Shown: piece by piece, positions 56,463 through 64,000 of the stretch
Position numbering within the stretch: the first letter of the stretch is position 1
Layout of the letters: each line of letters starts with the position of its first letter
Origin: Massospora cicadina
Taxonomy: Eukaryota; Entomophthoromycota; Entomophthoromycetes; Entomophthorales; Entomophthoraceae
Direction: 5' to 3'
DNA length: 64,000 bases
NCBI GenBank assembly: GCA_022478985.1
Contig: JAKSZP010009290.1
Span: 1-64,000, forward strand
Translations under genes and position numbers: made by a program
Notes under the pieces: model-generated
The model's database searches: none
What the model was told of the DNA's origin: nothing
The model's input: the letters and a program-made list of their open reading frames with translations, nothing else

Positions 56463-56726
56463 TTGGCGAATGACCTTGGAGGAGAGGTGGAGCTCAAAAA
56501 AGAGGAGAGGATAATGTCATGTTTACATGACCTTATAGAGGTCAACAACGTCAGGGACAAGGCTAGGCGGCAGGAGGTCCAGAAGTTTAAACATCAGGCC
56601 TTTCTTGATCTCAAGTATACCTTGGATCAACGCTGGTTACAGGCTAGGTACGCCCAGATTGGTACAAGTGAGGTGCCTAAAGCCCAGCCTCCTGTTTTTC
56701 TTAGCGCTAATATGAAAGAGTTTTGA
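56463..56726 (+). CDS. helical coding extension crossing into 3' LTR of E
   Basis: An 87-codon open frame starts just after the chromodomain frame ends. It reads through the purine-rich tract and about 210 bases of the 3' LTR. It is rich in Lys, Glu and Arg (ELKKEERIMSCLHDLIEV, RDKARRQEVQKFKHQAFLDL, YTLDQRWLQARYAQIG), as expected of a helix or coiled coil. The same peptide is still readable in the 5' LTR (51410-51600) and, with one shift, in the solo LTR (45540-45730). I infer that pol of this family extended into the LTR. It could instead be a separate small frame. Confidence 0.5.
   Translation: MANDLGGEVELKKEERIMSCLHDLIEVNNVRDKARRQEVQKFKHQAFLDLKYTLDQRWLQARYAQIGTSEVPKAQPPVFLSANMKEF
56490..56514 (+). 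promoter_or_regulatory. polypurine tract of chromovirus E
   Basis: AGCTCAAAAAAGAGGAGAGGA lies directly before TAA and the TGTCATG start of the 3' LTR. It is nearly all purine. Confidence 0.7.
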
Positions 56727-57403
56727 ATTAAACAATAATAGCCTAATTTCGTTAATTTAGGGAATGGGGGCTTAAAACCTGTTTTATTTACAAAATTGTA
56801 AGCTTAGGTCATGTTCAACTTTAGTCAATTACTCAATTCAAGCCAGATTCGAGGTATGTGACCCTTTTGGATAGAAGCGTGCGCCTATTGGTGCACCAAG
56901 GCATGATACCACTTTCACTGATCCAAATTTCCCCCGAGTTGTCTTAAGTATCTTTGCTCAAGACTAACATTTTTCATTGGTCATCTTCCCCAATAAGCCT
57001 TATATCCGTTTTATGTTTTTTATATGTTGACTTGGGCAAACCTTTGCGCAGACCTTTTTGAGTAGGTCTCCTGACACGGTAGCCAGTTTATCTATCTAAA
57101 ATAATAACAGCCTCAGGTACACCGCAGGTAATACCAGGTTTTCACCAAACCAGGTCATCCATGCAATCAACTCCTGTACCCAATAAGTCATAAAATACCC
57201 TTTGGTCACAGCCAAGTTTTGCTGTTTTCGAGATATATTATTACAGTTATTGTGCTCAACATCCTCGCCCTATGTCTACTTAGCTCCAGCTCACTTTTCT
57301 GGGCTATTATTCTATTGACAATGATGACGAGTTCCTTTTTCTGGCCCAGTGCTCCGTGCACTACCTAGTTGGGAACTGGAGAGATATAGAGACTCTCTTG
57401 ACA
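56515..57403 (+). repeat. 3' LTR of chromovirus E
   Basis: Partner of 51403-52288. It shares CCTTGGATCAACGCTGG, TGGTGCACCAAGGC, TTTGCTGTTTTCGAGATA and CAACATCCTCGCCCTATG. The hairpin is kept as AGACCT (57050-57055) with AGGTCT (57064-57069), although inner bases differ. Confidence 0.9.
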
Positions 57404-60400
57404 TCCAACTCATAAGATCAAATTATGAGTCTAAGATGCTCTCACTATGAAGCTTGTCCTTTTAAGGCTTAAGCCTCCCACATCTAAAAGGTCATATGTA
57501 TAATGTACCCCCAAACATGTCGAGGAGGTCATGAATTGGCTCCTTTGTGTTTACTATCTTTCCACCAAAGCTATAAATGAATCACACTTTTAGACGTTTA
57601 TAATCTATAAGAACCAGGACTATCTGTATGTAAACTTTCTTTTATTCTAAGAAATGGCAACATCCCCTTAATTAAGATTTTACTACCCAGGTGCAAACAT
57701 TCAAAATGAGCACCTAATACATAAATCCATTTATCTTCCATACTATGCAGATCCTTTTTTGGTAGTAATTTAATATCAGCAGACTGTTTAGACTTGCAAA
57801 GACTCATCAACGGGCTAACGAGCTACTGGCAGACTGATTGATTAGCACATTTTTGATAAGTTCACAAGGTTGCTTAAACAGCTAATGTCAGGCATGAAAA
57901 GACATTCAGCAAGTAGACAAACTTATCGGCCAACTTAATGGCAACTTGGCTTACATCGTTGGCGAGATATTGGACCACCGTGGAGCATCAGTTCAATGGG
58001 TGGTCAACATAAATCAATGTGGCATGGCGTAAAATACCGGAGAACAAAAGTGGTGTGACATTTTTCAAAGGCCGCCAATTAAGAGGTCCACAATCAATGT
58101 GTCATACCATCAGGAAGTTGGTAGAAGAGTTGGACTGGCAGCAATGTAGACTCTTAGTCATGACCAATCACCACAACCAGCTTTAAGACCTTGAGTTGTG
58201 CACAGAGGCTGGTCAGGACAGACTATGTGGCCTCAAAGAAAATTATGAATAAAATTATTTATCACCCAACTGTCTATATGGAGTATTAAGCTCATTTATG
58301 ACCTAGCTAAGCACAAGGACTAAGAATCGCACACCTCACCAAAGAAAAAGTTGCCTTGAAAGTCTAGCTTGCAACCATAAAACTAAAAATTTGCAGAGAT
58401 CATAAAATTCTTGCAGTATGAGTGCCAATATCTTCCCAAAAAACTAGACCAGTTCAGGACAAAATTAGAGTTAAAATTTTTAGATGCTGACAGGGCCCTC
58501 CCAACAGAAAATTGAAGAAAATCTTCACAATGAACATGATCCCAATCTGATTGAATCGAAATTTGAAGGTGATGAGGCGCTCATGGAAAACCATAATCCA
58601 GCATTCTGACATCAATACTTACCTCAAAAGATAAACTCAAACCATTATTCCAGGAACCCCTGTTTCACCTCTCTGATTGCCTCAAACCACCGCCATGAAT
58701 CACCAGCTTTCTACAAACTCCTGGCCTCTAATTCAGCTCACTTAAATTTTGGTTCTAGAGTTGGCAACACTAACCTCACATTAATGACATGAGGCATCAG
58801 ACAGTCAATTGAGGACGCCAGCAGATTTAGGGTAGCGCCATCAACTTAAAGATTAACAAGTTGCAAGACATACACACCATCTTAGCACTATTTATTAGAA
58901 TGTCATAAGCAATAAGGCTAAGCTGGCGAGGGCTAATGAACTCATTTAGACACAGAGAGCCAAAAACTGGAGATGGCCAGGATTAGTGATACTGAGCTAT
59001 TCTACCAGAATGAAAAAAGCAATATCATAAAGTAATTTGGTGGAGCAGAGATGACAACACCCAGGAAGATTGCTTTTCTAAATATTTTCTAAAAAAAAGA
59101 TACAAACCACTTGAGTTTGTTAATTGTCTTTGCCTTACAAAGTAAGCTTTAAACGTGCAAAAGTATTAAATAATTGCAACGCACAGATCACCTTACACAA
59201 TCGTGTAAAACTTACCAGAACGGTACCAGGTCATTATTTTATGTTAAACAATGACTATAGTGTTTTGCAGATGGTGAACTGTCTCTGCAACTGCACTGTG
59301 ACCTTTGAACACCTTATAAAAGATCTTATATACACTGAAAAACTTGAAGCAAAACCTTCCATCAAGACATTGGTTAGAACTCTCTCTTAAATGCCAACAG
59401 ACCTGGGAAACCCAACATTTGCAACATCTTGTGCATTTATGTGGCATGAAGGGGCACTAGATTATCTGTAGAACGCCAAAGGGCCCCAAACCAAGTTACA
59501 TCTTATGGGGGAGGAGAATACCAATGAACAAGGAAAAGAGTGGGTGGAGTAGAAATAGGATATTCAACTACTGATGGAAGACAACATATCCTTAGACCAA
59601 TCAACAACTTCATGGCACTAGGGATCTTTGTCTCATTTTTTGACGATTTTCTAACATTTACCACCCGCTTGTGCCAAGAAAACTTTGATCAGGCAGCAAA
59701 AGTAGTATCATAACCTTATTACAGCTGTTGGAGCAGAAAAATTTACCAGTTTCTTCTAGTGATATGTTAAAACTAGAGAGGATTAACGTGGCTGTTTAAT
59801 TATATAATTTAAAAAGTCTAGCCTAATACTCTATGAAAGATTACAGTTTTATCTGGGCTGGGTTAAAAAGCTTGGTGTACACCTAATAAACACCATTGAT
59901 TCATACTATTTCAAGTTTAAGTACATTGATATTAGTGTAGTCAAGGTCCAAATTAGGGTTATAGTATATATATGGGCCCTATCAATATTTTATCGACTAA
60001 ACTAGTTAAGAAATTTGGACTATTGCCAAAGTAACAATTACCATAAAGAATTTGTAACTATGGGACCCAATTCATCTGCCCTTTAGGGGTCTAGAGCATG
60101 CTGCCGCTAAAGTTTGTTTCTATCATTGGCTAAGGTACCTTGATTGTCCTTACAAAAACCATATTACTTTTCATAGAAACCTCCTCTATGAAAACTGACG
60201 GAGTCAAAGACTATAAAAAGAATAACCTGGAGATTTTTGGTCAGAACCTTCTGATGCTGCAAACAGTTCTATGTTTACTGAACAGGTTAATGTGTGTGCT
60301 GAATAAATTGAGGATATGGTAAATGACTGGGATGACAATATTATGAGAACTATTGTCCTAGTTGAGCTCTTCACAACCAAAGTGTATATCTTCAACGCTA

Positions 60401-61900
60401 GTTAGATGCTAACGCTCTTACTTCTGATAATAGAAGGCACATAAAATCTTCCATACAAGGGGAATTTTATCCCTTCAAATATTTTAAAAGAGTTGGAAAC
60501 TTCTGTACCAAGGCTTTTTCCTTTCTTCTCCTTCCACAAGAGATCTTAAGAGCTTAAAAGCAATATTTAGACAAAGAAAATCTATCTTTCAACCCTAATA
60601 CAAGAGTACGGTAAAAAATTGATAGCATTCTAAATATCTATGAGACTTAACAATTCTTCTTTATTTATAAACTCTAAGGAACTATTTAGAGATCCAAGCT
60701 CAATTCTTATGTTGCTACCCTAATAATAATGGCAGCCATTGTCAATAATTAGCCCAGTGGATTAATCCAAAAAACGCTTTTACCATCATCCATTTAGTCA
60801 GATTCCACCGCCAACTGGAATGTGACCCCTTTTGGGTTGAGTATATGAAGAGAGTGTCCCAACGTATTCACTCAATCCCTCAAAATTTTCCTTTAAGCTA
60901 TCAATCTGTTTAGGTAATGAGAATTTTACCCATTAACAGCATGTCGCGTTGCCAAAAAGATTAACCCAAAAATTGTAGACAAAAAGCGTTGTTAAAACTC
61001 AGCTTCTAGCAATAAAACACTATTTGATTGGTAACAAAAATCCAAATAATTTATACAAGATGCTAAAATTAATAATTATCAGATACATAATTTATCCCAT
61101 ATTGATCTTTACTAAGAATTATCCCCATTAGAACATGATTATTTAATGGGATCAGATCCTAGTCATTTATCAACATCCCATAAGAATAACAACCAGTATT
61201 ATTTAACATATCATATAGTAACTACCACATCCGCTATGGGAATTCACCCCCAACGGATAAAGCATATATTATATTCAATTAAGCTGAATTTATATGGTCA
61301 TACTGAAATCCCAACGCATCCCCCTGATTAACAAGTTTATCTTGTGATGATAGATTCATAAGAGCATTCGCCACTTCATTCTGAGCCTGGATCATCCAGA
61401 ATGGGTTAAATTAGATATCTCCAGCAATCTTTTTCCTTGATCAAGGAAATTTGCTGTTCCCCTTCTCCTTAGATCATTTCCTCTTTATTTCCTTCTCGCT
61501 GCTGCCTCCTTAGAACGCAATTTCCAGCCCCATGCCATACCAGGACTGATTGGTCGATCTTTCCAATAGTATGTTCTGAAAAGCCTGTATTTCACAGGGC
61601 AGATTCTATGTCTACAAACCATATATGGTCTTTTCAGTAATCTTTCCCAATGAATTCCTTTATTTCTGTACTCTCCTCAGGCTGGGCTCTCCCTTTTTTA
61701 TCAAACGATATATCCTGGCTCTCTTTCCTCATCCTCTTCATCAAGACCCAGTTTTAACATGAGCTAAGCCTACCAACCATTCTTGCTTCTTTACTAATGC
61801 CTTTGTAGCTTATCCTCATTCTCCCTGCATGCCAACGGAAGGTGGGATCACCACGTGATACTCTTGATTATGGCAAAAATAAAAGTTGATATTACTTTAG
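57404..61900. other. unclassified stretch, no domain recognised
   Basis: I read both strands without finding protease, RT, RNase H or integrase motifs. Between 57840 and 58250 the plus frames give fragments such as TFFKGRQLRGPQSM and VEELDWQQCRLLVM. Frame 59124-59390 (88 codons) and frame 61146-61331 (61 codons) have no recognised product. By position it could be gag of element P (primer site 51245) interrupted by E, followed by the 3' end of element N. That is speculation. Confidence 0.3.
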
Positions 61901-62059
61901 AAATGTTTATTCATCTTTTTTTCTTTTTTCTCACTAGTAATCTCAATCTGTATTAAAAACTTTCCTTATATCATTATATTATACTATTTTTAATGTTTTC
62001 TCTTCTCTTAGATCCAATAATTTAAGTATCTGTTATGAACTCACTAGACTATATGACTA

Positions 62060-63040
62060 TTGGTGATGTTTTTTTAGCATTTAAGCCTTTGTCACCATCT
62101 TAGAATTAATGTCAAAAGAACCTGCCCATAAGGGTTCATTTTGTTTCTTCTTCCAATCCATGGGTATTGCAATAGGCTACTGTATCTCCTACAAGGTACA
62201 CTTTAAGCACTACTCAATTTTGATTGTCCTTCTTCTTTGCTCTAACTCTTTACTTTATGTTTTGTCAAATGCATGTGATTACAATACAATCATGATTTTC
62301 ACCAGTCAGGCTAAATATCTCTCTGCGCTCATCCCCAAAAAGCTTGTTTTACTGCTGAATACAAAATCAGCGGTAATGAGGCTCCATTTATATAAGAGTT
62401 CAAGTGGTGCTTTCCTTATCGCTACATAATAACTGATATTGTGATTGATAGTAACTGAAGTCAGATAAGATCTTTAAGTTGTGGACTTTCCTGCTAACAA
62501 TTTTTTGTCGCAGTCAGAGTTTCATTAATTCTTTCTACCATTCCATTTGTTTCCAGCTGGTAGGAAATGGGCACTACTCCCCAGACTCTCATTAAATCAT
62601 TCATTCTTGGGATCACATAGGACATAAAGTTAGTTCTATTATTACTGATTAATACTTGTGGCATCCATTATGGTACACAGCTTGGTCCAATATGAATCTC
62701 GCATTGCTTGTAGCATTTATTCTTCTTAAGGTCTTCATCTTGATAATCTTTTATGGTGATCTATTAAGGGCTTAAATGTAATTTACTCCCCCAGTACTAA
62801 CACTCAAGGGTTCCATCACGTCTATTGACATCATGTGCCAAGAAAATCCAGGGCTTACTAACTGGTATCCTTTCACATTCTTGTGGAACTTGTGGAGTTG
62901 ACATTCCATGTAACAGGCTAGATGATCTGTGACATCATAATTTATCAATTCCCACTAATAATAAAGGCGTGAATGGTCTATTGTTTTTCTTAGGCCACCA
63001 TGACTAGTGACTTTGTGTGCGGCTTAAATAAGTTATGAGC
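62060..63040 (-). pseudogene. integrase of minus-strand Ty3 element N
   Basis: On the minus strand HGGLRKTIDHSRLYY (about 62945-63000) and ACYMECQLHKFHK (about 62885-62920) form the H2C2 segment. MMSIDVMEPLS near 62810-62840 has the first Asp. LISNNRTNFMSYVIPRMNDL near 62600-62660 is the degraded second-Asp block. ETNGMVERINETL near 62520-62560 has the Glu. YYVAIRKAPLELLY near 62395-62430 and VGDTVAYCNTHG near 62170-62210 form the C-terminal part. Confidence 0.85.
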
Positions 63041-63289
63041 GGACCAATGGTTTAGGGAATAAGTACCATTTTCCATCAATTGACTTATACAGCCGGCTGT
63101 TTTTTCATCTCAGTAAATTCCATGACTTTCATCAGTGCGCTTTGAATTTCTTGGGATAATCCCAAATATTCCTTTGATCATTTGTTGTACAAGTTCATCC
63201 ATTTGCTGATACATGACTTTAGTGGCAGGTAATCACGATAATCCATCAACATTCTGATGGGATTCCCTGCTTACTATATATAATCTCTA

Positions 63290-63650
63290 AATCAAAGGCT
63301 TGGAGATTCAAAGCATAATGAGCCAATCACCCTCTGGTTCTTTAAGATTATTCAACTAGCATAGGAATGAATGGTCAAACACAATTTTAAATCGTGCCCA
63401 AGAATATACACTTATAATTTTTTGAAGGTGTATATCACCATGAAGCACTCAAGCTTTATCACAGTGTATTTCCTTTCTATAGGCGTGAATGTCCAACACA
63501 TATGCCACTGGATAATTTTCTCATCGTAGTCTACTTGATTTTGATGGCTCCAATTGCCAGAGACAAGGTATCTGCCTGAATTGTAAACTTCCAATTGAAA
63601 ATTTGGATACTCCAGAACAGGACTAGACATCAGATATCTTCTGAGCTTAT
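63290..63650 (-). pseudogene. RNase H of element N
   Basis: The minus frame 63412-63630 reads PVLEYPNFQLEVYNSGRYLV, then CWTFTPIERKYTVIKLECF and MVIYTFKKL. It ends in VYILGHDLKLCLTIHSYAS after a stop. It matches the Ty3 RNase H order (VLxYPxF, DAS block degraded to NSG, ERxYxVxxxECLAVIYAxKKL). It precedes the integrase in the reading direction. Confidence 0.85.
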
Positions 63651-63654
63651 TGAA

Positions 63655-64000
63655 CGTTTTTTAGGCTTCTAATTATACATAATTTCTTTTATTCAGATCT
63701 TTTTAAAAGGTGAAGTAGTGTTTGGTGTTCACAGCGAAATCCATGATAAATTGTAATAGTAGTCAACATCCCAAGTAAGACAAGTATGCTACAAACACTC
63801 TTTAGGATTAACATCCATTAAATGCAATTTTTTACAGCTGCAGTTGTAATCTGCAAGAGGTTATCATACCTATATTTATATTTCTTGGAGAAATGGCATT
63901 TAATTGGTTTAATTTAAACATTTGCTGTTTTTAGATAATTAAACACTTCCTCCAAGCGTCTCAGGTGATTTTTGAATGTCCTATTTAAAGCAATGATGTC
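63655..64000 (-). pseudogene. reverse transcriptase of element N, cut by window edge
   Basis: At the right edge, the minus strand reads LNRTFKNHLRRLEEVFNYL, then a KTANV segment, IKPIKCHFSKKY and MDVNPKE. This is the thumb-side part of a Ty3 RT after the catalytic loop (HLxHLxxVFxxLxxANLxLxxxKCxFxxxxxxYLGHxIS). The catalytic residues lie outside the window. Confidence 0.8.

Larger units (their letters stand above)
51403..57403 (+). mobile_element. chromovirus E, best preserved element
   Basis: LTRs of about 887 bp (51403-52288 and 56515-57403) enclose protease, RT, RNase H, integrase and chromodomain on the plus strand. The flanks TTTAA (51398-51402) and TCCAA (57404-57408) differ only by C/T and may be the target duplication. 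Long frames (225 codons at 53240) and an intact YMDD loop show less decay than in neighbours. As in C, there is little room for gag. A solo LTR of the same family is at 44854-45740. Confidence 0.9.

Noticed and set aside
872..57403. endogenous retrovirus with envelope gene
   Set aside because: No envelope frame follows any integrase; the elements end in a polypurine tract or chromodomain, as Ty3 retrotransposons do.
1..64000. tRNA, rRNA, CRISPR array, bacterial operons or riboswitches
   Set aside because: Nothing with the needed folds, repeats or gene order was seen; all recognisable coding is eukaryotic retroelement.

Overview
This window contains no host gene that I can support. It is a graveyard of decayed retrotransposons, inserted into one another on both strands. 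The proteins are all of eukaryotic retroelement type: Ty3/gypsy protease, dUTPase, reverse transcriptase (RT), RNase H, integrase and chromodomain, plus one LINE. The source is therefore the nuclear genome of a repeat-rich eukaryote. I cannot fix the taxon. Ty3 elements with chromodomains occur in fungi, plants and some animals, and the LINE C-terminal zinc segment is most familiar from plant-type L1 elements but is not exclusive to them. Nearly all reading frames are broken by stops and frameshifts, so the domain calls rest on short conserved blocks read across frames.

Layout. 1-866: LTR-like debris with a large inverted repeat. 872-7743: Ty3 element A (+), with two LTRs and protease, dUTPase, RT, RNase H and integrase; it carries an 817-bp LINE-derived insertion (3730-4546, minus, 17-bp target duplication). 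7749-11885: element H (-), into which A inserted; it also has dUTPase. 11886-17060: element I (+), interrupted by truncated element J (-, about 13300-16012). 17060-18545: minus RT debris (L). 18546-21502: element K, two LTRs of about 1 kb around only a gag fragment. 21509-34358: element B (+), with perfect TATTA target duplication, gag, protease, dUTPase, RT, RNase H and integrase; it is split by chromovirus C (-, 24559-30798). 34364-37525: minus Ty3 element G. 37526-43586: apparently full-length LINE (+) with ORF1 (zinc knuckle) and ORF2 (endonuclease, RT, C-terminal zinc segment). 43587-50640: minus gag and RNase H debris, holding a solo LTR (44854-45740) with a perfect GCGCT target duplication. 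50640-51263: LTR end and primer-binding site of a plus element (P). 51403-57403: chromovirus E (+), the best preserved element. 57404-61900: unclassified. 62060-64000: minus Ty3 element N running off the right edge.

Two Ty3 lineages can be told apart. Elements A, B and H lack a recognisable chromodomain and carry a dUTPase-like domain between protease and RT; A and B share the LTR start TGTCAGG and similar polypurine tracts. The chromoviruses C and E carry a C-terminal chromodomain, have no dUTPase and have almost no space for gag. A TGGTGCTCACTACAGGGG-like block just inside the LTR recurs in at least five elements and looks like a shared primer-binding site. The most interesting items are the dUTPase-bearing lineage, the non-autonomous LINE derivative that keeps both LINE ends, and the coding extension of family E that runs through the polypurine tract into the LTR.
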